A stretch of DNA of 64,000 bases from Planctomycetaceae bacterium (lineage in GTDB: Bacteria; Planctomycetota; Planctomycetia; Planctomycetales; Planctomycetaceae). Below the pieces are notes generated by a model. It was not told where the DNA came from. It searched no databases and saw only the letters and a list, made by a program, of their open reading frames with translations. The stretch spans positions 62,001 through 126,000 of the forward strand of contig JAKFWC010000022.1 in the NCBI GenBank assembly GCA_021732975.1. The letters are read 5' to 3'. Every line of letters starts with the position of its first letter. The first letter of the stretch is position 1. A program made the position numbers and the translations under genes. Shown here one piece after another: positions 53,867-62,063 of this stretch.

Positions 53867-53895
53867 GGTCAGGCAAGTGTCCGTGTTGCCTGACC
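53867..53895. terminator. Bidirectional hairpin between convergent genes
   Basis: The 10-bp perfect stem GGTCAGGCAA/TTGCCTGACC has a 9-base loop. It lies between the DUF2383 gene (ends 53827) and the giant surface protein gene (ends 53920). Confidence 0.8.
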
Positions 53896-53919
53896 ACCCA
53901 TTCGGATGTTCGCAGGCAA

Positions 53920-56900
53920 TCACCGGCGGAGTTTGAGCCACTCGGCAAGCGATTTCCTGGGTTTGTCGCCGGCGCTGAACTGTGGATAAACAGGCACAGT
54001 CACCACGGTTGTCGGAAGAGTTACAGCGGACTGCTTCTGGTCAATGACAACCGGTGTTGTCGACACGCTTACCGGTTGGGAAATCGTGGTTGTCGGATCG
54101 ACCAAGCGGGTCGCGGCTCGACCGGCCGAGGGAATTGTCCCAGAAGAATTCACGTAGATCGTGATCGTGCCAGTCGTTGAAAGTGAAGGCGAACCGTTGT
54201 CCGTCACACGGATACCGAGCGTATATTTCCCCGACGAAGTAACGCTCGACGCCGTTTTCACGGTGATAACGCCCGTGGTGGCATTGATCGCAAAGACCGG
54301 TTTGTTAGAACTCCCGTTGCCGGAAACAATCGCATAGGTGCGAGTCTGGCCCACATCCGGATCGCTGGAGACCACCGTCCCCACCACCGTGCCGGCCTTG
54401 GATTTCGTCTTCACGGCAAACGCTTGCGCCGCCAACACCGGCGTTTCATTCACATTTAGCAGATTGATCGTCACGAGGGCGGAACCGGACCGCGCCGGCG
54501 AACCATTGTCGGTGGCAGTGACCGTTAACGCAAACTGCGGTGTCGCTTCAAAATTGAGGGCCGCCGTGTTGCTCACGGTAAGCACTCCTGTCGTGGGATT
54601 GATCGCGAAGGCGTTGTTGGGATTGCCTCCCGTGATGGCAAACGTACGAGTCTGACCGGCGTCGGGATCGGTCGCCGTGATCGTCCCAATGACCGTGCCA
54701 TTAGCACGATTTTCGTCGACCGCGAACGTCGCGGGGTTCACCGTCGGCGCTTCATTCACGTTGAGAAGATCAATGGCCACGACCGCGGAACCACTTCGTA
54801 CCGGACTGCCGTTGTCGGTCACCGTAATGGTGAGAGTGTAGCTTGGCGTCGTCTCGAAATTCAGCGCCGCGGTGTTGTTGACGGTCAGCACACCGGTAAT
54901 GGAATTGATCGCAAAGGCACTGTTGGAATTGCCGCTCGTGATCGCAAATGTACGCGATTGACCAACATCCGGATCGGTTGCAGCAACCGTTCCGACCACG
55001 GTTCCGTTTGCACTGTTTTCGTTCACATTCCAGGTCGCGGAAGACACAACCGGGGCTTCATTCACATTGGTGAGTTGAATCGTCACAGCCGCTGCCGATG
55101 TCTGCGCGGGATTGCCGTTGTCGGTCGCGGTTACTGTCAGATTGAAGACCGGCGTCGTCTCGAAGTTCAGTGCAGCAGGATTGCTAACCGTCACCGCACC
55201 CGTGGTGGGATGGACGGCGAAGGCATTGTTCACGTTGCCGCCGGTGATTGCGTACGTCAACGATTGGCCTGCATCGGGATCCGTCGCCGTGACGGTGCCC
55301 ACGGTCGCTCCCGCGGCGGCGTTTTCGGCGATTGAGAACGACCGGTTGGGCGTTACCGGCGCTTCATTCATGTTGGTGATGTTGATGGTGATCGGCGCGA
55401 CCGTTCCCAGTACCGGTGTGCCGTTGTCGTCCGCCTGGACGCCGAGTTCGATACTCGTGCGGGACTCGAAGTCGAGCAGCGCACCGTTCGCCACCGTGAT
55501 CTGCCCCGTGGCCGGATTGATGGCAAAAGCACCAGGCACCGGCGACGCAAGAATGCGATAAGTCAACGATTGACCCTGATCGACATCGGCCGCGATGACC
55601 GTGCCGACCACTGTGCCATTTGCGGCATTCTCCGACACGGCAAAGGTCTGATCCGACATCGTCGGCGACTCATTTGTGTCGGTGATATTGACGGTGACGA
55701 CTGCATCGGCCGAACGCGATGGATTGCCATTATCGGTTGCCCGCACGGTCAGCGTCACACTGCCAACCGTTTCGTAGTCCAGCAGGAACGCATTGGACAC
55801 GAGAATCCGTCCCGTGGCCGGCATGATCATGAACGCGTCGGGCAACGAAGTCGAGACGATCGAGAAGGTCACCGACTGACCGGCATCCTGATCGAAGGCG
55901 ATCACATCCCCCACCGTCGACCCCTGATTGAGATACTCACGGATCGCGAAGGTCTGACTGGCAACCACCGGCGCGTCATTCGCATTGGTGATGGCGATGG
56001 TCACCTGGGCAGGAGCCCCTTGCGTAGGCGTCCCGTCGTCGACTGCCGCCACGTAGAGCGTGACACTCTGCACCGCCTCGTAGTCCAGCAATGCGCCGTC
56101 AGCCACGGTGATCTGACCAGTCGCAGCATTAAGGGCGAAGGCTTCCGGTAACGAACTGTCGACGAGTACGTAGTTCAACGTCTGCCCGGCATCAACATCC
56201 GCGGCGACGACACTCCCCACCACCGAACCATTCGCAGTATTCTCGACGATGGAGAACGATTGGTTGACGATCGTCGGGGCCTCATTCACATCGTTCATTG
56301 TGATCGTGACCGGGAACGAGGTCGACAACACCGGGTTGCCGTTGTCGGTCGCGGTGACCGTCAGGCTCACCGTGGCTCCGGCTTCGTAATTCAGCAGCGA
56401 GCCATCCTGCACATAAATCGCTCCATATTCCGGGACAATCGCGAAGGCCCCCGGATGCGTGCTACTCGTAATCGCGAATGTAAGCGTTTGTCCGAAGTCG
56501 GGATCGAAGGCATTCATGGTGCCGATGAACGTCAATTCGACAGCATTTTCATCCACGGTGAAGACCGGTGCGAATAGAATTGGAGCTTCATTCACATCGT
56601 TGATCTGGAGCGTGATGGTACTCGCCGTGTAGAGGCTGCCGTCCGACACACCGACGAAGATTTCCAGCGTGGGCGTGTTCTCAAAATTGAAGGGGGTGTT
56701 GTCGGTCACTGTCAGTTCACCGGTGGCTGGATTGATGACCAGCGCACCGTTCGTGTTCGTGATCAGTTGATAGGTCAGCGTCTGGCCGGCATCCGGGTCA
56801 ACCGCCACAACTTGCCCAATCGACGTGCCAACCGCGGGGTTTTCATCCACGCTCAGTACCGCCGTAGTGATCCGCGGGACTTCGTTGCTATCCGTCAGGT

Positions 56901-59900
56901 TAACCGTCACCGTGGCAGAAGACGACCGCGTCGGATTGCCGCTATCGGTCGCAGTCACCGTTAAAACCACGCTGCTGGTCTGTTCAAAGTCCAATGTGGA
57001 ATTATCGACCAGGAGGAGTTCGCCGGTTGCGCTATTGATCGCGAACGCACCCGGATGGGTGGAACCGACGATCGCATAGGTCAGCGACTGTTCGGCATCG
57101 CCGTCCGTCGCGACAACGTAACCCAAGCTGGCGGTCGGCGGCTGATTCTCGGCAACGCTGAACGATTGATTCGAAATCGATGGGGTATCTTCCACGGAAT
57201 TCACGGTCAACAGCACGGTGGCCGGGTACGAAGTCAACGCCCCATCGCCGACGATGTAAGTGAAGTAGTCCCCGCCATGGTAATTGGCTTCGGGCGTGTA
57301 GCTGAAGGTACCGTTCGGATTCAGCACCACCGTGCCGTGCTGCGGTGTATTGACCAAAGCGGCGTAGAGACCGTGGCCTTCGACATCAAAGTCGTTCGTC
57401 AGCACCCCGGCGGGTCCACCGGCTGCATAGTTGTATTGCACAGTGCCGCGCAGCGCCGGCGTGGAACCTTCGGAATGCTGCTCGAACGACGCGGAGAAGC
57501 TCTGCAACTGGCCCAGGGCGGAGAACGAAATCGCATTGATCGTAAAGAATCCCGTCAGCGTGTTGCTGCCCCGCCCTTGTCCCGTCACACTCAGTCCCGG
57601 CGTCCCTTCGGGATTAAACGGGTAGCGCACGGCCCCTGTGTAGGTGCCAACGGCCAGCGGCACGTTGCTTCCGGGCGATTCAAACGAGAAGTCCCAATAG
57701 TCGGAACTGTTTCCCGGATTCTGATACCGCACGCGGACGTAGCTGGCATTATTAAAGGCCGTCGCTGTGATGCCGGAAGAGAGGTTGTACGACCGGCCTT
57801 GTCCAATGTAATCGCCCGGGTCGCTCGTCATCTGAATGTTCGTGACCGGTTGCGACGCCAGCGATGTCGTCAAAACCTGGTCTTCCTCGAGCGTGTATTC
57901 GTCATCGACCGCGACCGGGGGATCGTTCACCGCTTGAACGTTGATCGTCACCGTGGCGATGTTGGAATCGGTCCGCCCATCAAAGGCTTTGAACTGGAAG
58001 GAATCGGGCCCGAAGTAATTGAAGTTCGGCGTGTAGACGAACGTCCCATCCGGACTGAACTCAACTTGCCCATGAGCGGCATTGGCGACGAGCATGTAAA
58101 GCAACGGATCGCCGTCGGCATCGGTCGCCATCACGACCCCGGATTGACTGGTGTCTTCGCTGGTGGAAAGATTCGTTGGTTGCGCGATCGGGGCGACGTT
58201 CGTGTCGTTATCCGACACGGAAAGCGTATCGTCGAGGGAAATGTATCCGGCCGCCGTTGCACGAATCGTGACCACTTGCGTCCCGTCGGTGATCTCGTCG
58301 TCGACCGCATCCATGGCAAACGTGGCGGACGCCTGTCCCGCGGGAATGACCACCGTCGCAGGCACGGTCAGTTCGGTGGGATCGGTGCTGAGCAACGAAA
58401 CCGTCAGATCCGCGAAGAGATCGCTTGTATTGCTCCGCGTAACAGTCCCCACGACCGCGGCGACACCGGCATTCTCCGCGACCGTGGAAGGGCCGATGGA
58501 CACGCTGAGTGTCTCATGATCGGTGACGCTCAGCGTATCGCGCGCGGGAGAAACTGTGCTGACATTCAGCCGCCCCACACGCATGTCGTTGCTGTAACCG
58601 GCGAGGAACACCAACTGGCCCGACGAATTCAGTTCCCCCGCGCGCACTTCTTCCCAGATTGTGTTGGACCAGTTCGGGAGGATGAGTGTGCCATCACCAT
58701 CGAAGGACGCGTCGAGTGTTCCGTCGGTGTGGAAGCGGGCAAAACCCAGATCGCGGCCGTTGCCGGAGACGAACGCCCCGCCCATCACCAGAATGCGTCC
58801 ATCCGGTTGCACCACGACATCGTTCGCATAATCGGTCAGCCCGTTGAAATCGAGCGTGGCGAGTCCATCTCCGCTGAATGTCGTATCCAATGAGCCGTCG
58901 GGGTTCAGGCGGACGACCACCCAGTTTTCGTTAGTCCCGGAACCGGACGTATCGTAACCGACGAGAATCAGTTTCCCGTCCGTCTGTAGAACGGCGCTTT
59001 TGGGAACACCGGATGACGACCCCGACGGATTGGTGTCGATCACCTGCAGACCCGCCGTGCCGAAGCTCGAATCGATCGTACCGTCAGCGAGATAGCGTGC
59101 GGCGAGGAACGTCGAGTAAGCGGAACCGATCGGATCCCCACCACCGGCGACGAGGATCCGTCCGTCATTCTGGATCATCACGGTGCGGAAGTAAGCGAAT
59201 TCCATCCCCGGCTGCGCCGTCAGGACGATGCCGCCCGTGCCGAAGGAAGCATCGAGCGCACCGCTGGGCGTCATCCGCGCCAGAAGCGTGCTGTTGCCTT
59301 CGGCACCCGCGAGGAGAATCGAGCCGTCCGACAAAAGGGCGACATCGTGAATGTTGGTGTGCGTCGTCCGTTCGAGACGAACGATGCCGCCATTGCCGAA
59401 GCTGGTGTCCAACGACCCGTTGGCGTTGTAGCGTACCACGGTGAGGTCATCCCAGATCGTGCTCCCTCCCGAGACATGACCGATGGCGATGATCTTGCCA
59501 TCGGGCTGGAGTGCGAGCGATGTGGGTGCCACGCGGGTGGCGTTCGAGAACGTGGTAGTGACCACGCCCGATGCACCGAAAGAATTGTCGTTGTTACCGT
59601 TGGCAAGTTTCCGCGTCAGGCTCCAGCTATAATCGGGGCTGGGAGCCTGGGAAAACGAAAGAATCGCGCCGTCGGGTTGAAGCACCAGATCCGGGTTGGC
59701 AGACGAAAGACTGTACGACAGACGCGTCGCCGAATATCCGGTCCCACCGAAATTCAAATCCAGACCGATGGGTCCAGCCGCGGTCGAGGAATACGTATAT
59801 CCCGACGCCGATGCCGTAATCTGCAGCGATTGTGTCCCATCGAGCAATTGATCGTCGGCTGGCATCACCAGGAAATTCGCCGATGACGCTCCCGCGGCAA

Positions 59901-60204
59901 TGGTGACCGTCGCCGGTACCGTGGCTTCCGACAGGTCGCTGCTGGTAAGGCTGACCGTTACGGCTTGAGACAAATCCGCATCGGTCCGTTGTACGGTCGC
60001 GGGGAGTCCATTCGAAAGGGCGAATTCACTCATGGTGGGCGCACTGATCACGACGGTCAGTGTGGGCGTGCCGGCGAGCAGCACGCGTGATTCCATCGCT
60101 TCGACTCGGGGAATGCGACTGTTTCGTCGCCGGGCTCGCGCGGCTTTCGCGCAAGCGGAACGGGCCCAGAACTGACGCAGCAGGTCGAACCAGTTGAAGC
60201 GCAT
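53920..60204 (-). CDS. Giant secreted adhesin-like protein: Calx-beta, delta-60 and ten cadherin repeats
   Basis: This 2094-residue protein begins with an Arg-rich leader and VEAMESRVLLAG, a variant of the planctomycete LEPR-XLL export motif. Domain order: Calx-beta-like (about 48-150), delta-60 propeller repeats with LQPDG(K/R)I and DGSLDTSFG (about 150-540), a second Calx-beta (about 560-665), a cadherin-like domain (668-758), a split cadherin-like domain with a nested beta-domain (about 760-1000), then ten cadherin repeats of about 100 residues (1003-2022; typical unit V.EN.ANGTVVGTV.A.DPDAGQ, ending DVNEAP). Asp/Asn/Glu motifs imply calcium binding. The C-terminus is basic (KPRKSLAEWLKLRR). 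It is probably a cell-surface adhesion or extracellular-matrix protein. The gene stands alone. Confidence 0.9.
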   Translation of the reverse strand: MRFNWFDLLRQFWARSACAKAARARRRNSRIPRVEAMESRVLLAGTPTLTVVISAPTMSEFALSNGLPATVQRTDADLSQAVTVSLTSSDLSEATVPATVTIAAGASSANFLVMPADDQLLDGTQSLQITASASGYTYSSTAAGPIGLDLNFGGTGYSATRLSYSLSSANPDLVLQPDGAILSFSQAPSPDYSWSLTRKLANGNNDNSFGASGVVTTTFSNATRVAPTSLALQPDGKIIAIGHVSGGSTIWDDLTVVRYNANGSLDTSFGNGGIVRLERTTHTNIHDVALLSDGSILLAGAEGNSTLLARMTPSGALDASFGTGGIVLTAQPGMEFAYFRTVMIQNDGRILVAGGGDPIGSAYSTFLAARYLADGTIDSSFGTAGLQVIDTNPSGSSSGVPKSAVLQTDGKLILVGYDTSGSGTNENWVVVRLNPDGSLDTTFSGDGLATLDFNGLTDYANDVVVQPDGRILVMGGAFVSGNGRDLGFARFHTDGTLDASFDGDGTLILPNWSNTIWEEVRAGELNSSGQLVFLAGYSNDMRVGRLNVSTVSPARDTLSVTDHETLSVSIGPSTVAENAGVAAVVGTVTRSNTSDLFADLTVSLLSTDPTELTVPATVVIPAGQASATFAMDAVDDEITDGTQVVTIRATAAGYISLDDTLSVSDNDTNVAPIAQPTNLSTSEDTSQSGVVMATDADGDPLLYMLVANAAHGQVEFSPDGTFVYTPNFNYFGPDSFQFKAFDGRTDSNIATVTINVQAVNDPPVAVDDEYTLEEDQVLTTSLASQPVTNIQMTSDPGDYIGQGRSYNLSSGITATAFNNASYVRVRYQNPGNSSDYWDFSFESPGSNVPLAVGTYTGAVRYPFNPEGTPGLSVTGQGRGSNTLTGFFTINAISFSALGQLQSFSASFEQHSEGSTPALRGTVQYNYAAGGPAGVLTNDFDVEGHGLYAALVNTPQHGTVVLNPNGTFSYTPEANYHGGDYFTYIVGDGALTSYPATVLLTVNSVEDTPSISNQSFSVAENQPPTASLGYVVATDGDAEQSLTYAIVGSTHPGAFAINSATGELLLVDNSTLDFEQTSSVVLTVTATDSGNPTRSSSATVTVNLTDSNEVPRITTAVLSVDENPAVGTSIGQVVAVDPDAGQTLTYQLITNTNGALVINPATGELTVTDNTPFNFENTPTLEIFVGVSDGSLYTASTITLQINDVNEAPILFAPVFTVDENAVELTFIGTMNAFDPDFGQTLTFAITSSTHPGAFAIVPEYGAIYVQDGSLLNYEAGATVSLTVTATDNGNPVLSTSFPVTITMNDVNEAPTIVNQSFSIVENTANGSVVGSVVAADVDAGQTLNYVLVDSSLPEAFALNAATGQITVADGALLDYEAVQSVTLYVAAVDDGTPTQGAPAQVTIAITNANDAPVVASQTFAIREYLNQGSTVGDVIAFDQDAGQSVTFSIVSTSLPDAFMIMPATGRILVSNAFLLDYETVGSVTLTVRATDNGNPSRSADAVVTVNITDTNESPTMSDQTFAVSENAANGTVVGTVIAADVDQGQSLTYRILASPVPGAFAINPATGQITVANGALLDFESRTSIELGVQADDNGTPVLGTVAPITINITNMNEAPVTPNRSFSIAENAAAGATVGTVTATDPDAGQSLTYAITGGNVNNAFAVHPTTGAVTVSNPAALNFETTPVFNLTVTATDNGNPAQTSAAAVTIQLTNVNEAPVVSSATWNVNENSANGTVVGTVAATDPDVGQSRTFAITSGNSNSAFAINSITGVLTVNNTAALNFETTPSYTLTITVTDNGSPVRSGSAVVAIDLLNVNEAPTVNPATFAVDENRANGTVIGTITATDPDAGQTRTFAITGGNPNNAFAINPTTGVLTVSNTAALNFEATPQFALTVTATDNGSPARSGSALVTINLLNVNETPVLAAQAFAVKTKSKAGTVVGTVVSSDPDVGQTRTYAIVSGNGSSNKPVFAINATTGVITVKTASSVTSSGKYTLGIRVTDNGSPSLSTTGTITIYVNSSGTIPSAGRAATRLVDPTTTISQPVSVSTTPVVIDQKQSAVTLPTTVVTVPVYPQFSAGDKPRKSLAEWLKLRR

Positions 60205-60561
60205 GGCTGGTCTTCCTCAAACGTGATGACGAATATGAAATGATCGAGGAGTGGAGCTGACAGTTTTGAGAGAGTAATGCCGCTTTTCGATTCGTTCAAG
60301 ATTCAACGATGAAAAGTGTCTTCACAGTTTTTGAGGCCGGATTATGAGCGATATTGGTAGTTACTCGCATCCGTCTCGACATCTCCTTCTGCAACGAGCA
60401 CGCGGCGCGCATGAGGTGATCATCAATCTGGGGCTCGAGACCAGCTTCGCCGCTGGACGATAAGACTGTCCCCCATCGAAAGTGCACTCGACGACAATAA
60501 TGCCGAAGGAGATTCCTTCGGCCTTTTCCATTTTGCCCGCAGCAAGACTGCGGTGCGGCTC
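60205..60561. other. Intergenic region upstream of the giant gene
   Basis: This 357-base region contains the promoter of the giant gene and, near its other end, the terminator of the DUF1501 gene. Nothing else was recognised. Confidence 0.4.
60502..60522 (-). terminator. Hairpin after the second DUF1501 gene
   Basis: The 9-bp stem GCCGAAGGA/TCCTTCGGC has a three-base loop, 40 bases after the minus-strand stop, followed on that strand by ATTATTGT. Confidence 0.65.
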
Positions 60562-61947
60562 TCAGGCCAAGATTTCGGTCGCGACCTTTCCGGCAACATC
60601 GGTGAGGCGGAAGTCGCGGCCGGCGTAGGGGTAGGTGAGCAGTTCGTGATCGAGGCCCATGAGCGCGAGCAGCGTAGCGTGGAGGTCGTTGGTGTGCATG
60701 CGGCCGTCGATGGCGTGCGTGCCGAATTCGTCGGTCGCGCCGTAGGAGAAGCCCGGTTTGACGCCCGCGCCGGCGAACCACATCGGATAGCCGGTAATGT
60801 TGTGATCGCGGCCATCCGGTCCCTGGGCGGTTGGTAACCGGCCGAATTCACTGCCGAAGAGGACCAGCGTTTCGTTGAGCAACCCGCGCTGTTCGAGATC
60901 CGCGAGCAACGCCGCCGTCGGCTGATCGGTCGCCTTTGAGTTAGCGATCAACCCCTTGTGCAGGTTGTTGTGATGATCCCAGCCGGATTGACGGATCTCG
61001 ACGAACCGCACTCCGGCTTCGCTCAATCGGCGGGCCATTAAGCACTGTCGGGCGAAGCTTCCCGCGGGACCGGGTTTCACACCGTAAGCCTCGCGGACCG
61101 CTTCCGGCTCTTGGGAAATGTCGAGCAGTTCGGGGACTTCGCCCTGCATCTTGAAGGCGAGTTCGTAGGATTGAATGACGCCGTCCAATTCGTGCGGGGC
61201 ACCGGATGACGCCTGCAGGCCGCGGTTCATTTCCTGAATGAGATCGATCTGCTTGCGTTGTAGCGTGATGTCGTTCTGCGCCTGCAGATTGGCGAGGAAG
61301 CCGACATCGTTGATCCGCGTCCCCTGAAAGTGCGCTGGCAAGAATGCGCTGCCGTAGTTCACTGCACCGCCGAAGTTCGGAGACGGGTTGATGGTGATGT
61401 AACCGGGCAGATCCTGATTCTCGGTACCAAGACCGTAGAGCAACCACGCCCCCATCGACGGTCGTGTGACCGAGGCGATGGCTGCTCCGGTGTGAAGTTG
61501 GATCACCGCTTGCGGATGTGCGGGAGTATCGGTGTGCAGGCCGCGGATGAAGCAGAGCTTGTCAACGTGCCGGGCGACGTGGGGATACAGCTCGGAAACC
61601 CATGTGCCGGTTTCGCCGTACTGTTGGAATCCGAATTTGGACGCGACGAGTTTGCCGCCCCCGGGGCCGGATTTGCCGTCGTTGGCTTGCAACGTGGGCT
61701 TGTAGTCGAAGGTGTCGACATGCGACATCGCCCCTTCCATAAAGAGGAAGATGATGCGTTTCGCCTTCGCTGAGAACTGCTGCGGTTTCGGTGCCAGCGG
61801 TGTCCGTTGACCGGCCGCCAAGGCCCGTTGTTGCAAACTGAGCATCCCGGCGAGGGCGACCGAGCCGAAGCCAATGCCCGATGATTTGAGGAGTTCCCGC
61901 CGGGACAACGGCTGTGTGGCATTCAGGACGGGGAGCAGGTCGGTCAT
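60562..61947 (-). CDS. DUF1501 domain protein, second copy
   Basis: ATG at 61947 (AAGGATG upstream) gives 461 residues; a longer frame runs through a palindromic repeat and was not used. It has a Tat-type signal (LSRRELLKSSGIGFGSVALAGML) and the DUF1501 blocks FLFMEGAMSHVDTFDYKP, SMGAWLLYGLGTEN, GGAVNYGSAFLPAHF, LVLFGSEFGRLPTAQ and GRDHNITGYPMWFAGAGVK. It is a diverged paralogue of the protein encoded at 47883-49310. Its partner PSD1 gene lies upstream on the same strand. Confidence 0.93.
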   Translation of the reverse strand: MTDLLPVLNATQPLSRRELLKSSGIGFGSVALAGMLSLQQRALAAGQRTPLAPKPQQFSAKAKRIIFLFMEGAMSHVDTFDYKPTLQANDGKSGPGGGKLVASKFGFQQYGETGTWVSELYPHVARHVDKLCFIRGLHTDTPAHPQAVIQLHTGAAIASVTRPSMGAWLLYGLGTENQDLPGYITINPSPNFGGAVNYGSAFLPAHFQGTRINDVGFLANLQAQNDITLQRKQIDLIQEMNRGLQASSGAPHELDGVIQSYELAFKMQGEVPELLDISQEPEAVREAYGVKPGPAGSFARQCLMARRLSEAGVRFVEIRQSGWDHHNNLHKGLIANSKATDQPTAALLADLEQRGLLNETLVLFGSEFGRLPTAQGPDGRDHNITGYPMWFAGAGVKPGFSYGATDEFGTHAIDGRMHTNDLHATLLALMGLDHELLTYPYAGRDFRLTDVAGKVATEILA

Positions 61948-61983
61948 CGAAACATCCTTGGAATCGGGGATGTAGGTGTCTTT

Positions 61984-62051
61984 GTGTGCCACGGCCGTGC
62001 GAAGTAGCAAAACGCGTTCATCAATCGCACGACCGACACGGCCGTGGCACG
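61984..62051. repeat. Palindromic element, copy 3 (TGTGCCACGGCCGTG arms)
   Basis: The arms (61984-62000 and 62033-62051, core TGCCACGGCCGTG/CACGGCCGTGGCA) are shorter than in copies 1 and 2. The centre GCGAAGTAGCAAAACGC is close to that of copy 1. It lies between the PSD1 and DUF1501 genes. Confidence 0.8.
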
Positions 62052-62063
62052 CCGAATTGGTCG

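Noticed and set aside
54150-57200. Regular spacing of about 306 bp that could suggest a CRISPR-like or satellite array
   Set aside because: The period is the cadherin repeat of the coding sequence, with protein-level conservation and codon variation; no identical short repeats.
57055-58893. 612-residue open frame opposite the giant gene
   Set aside because: It is antisense to repeat-coding sequence, has no domain motifs and is rich in Arg/His/Gly, as expected from GC-rich codon bias on the opposite strand.
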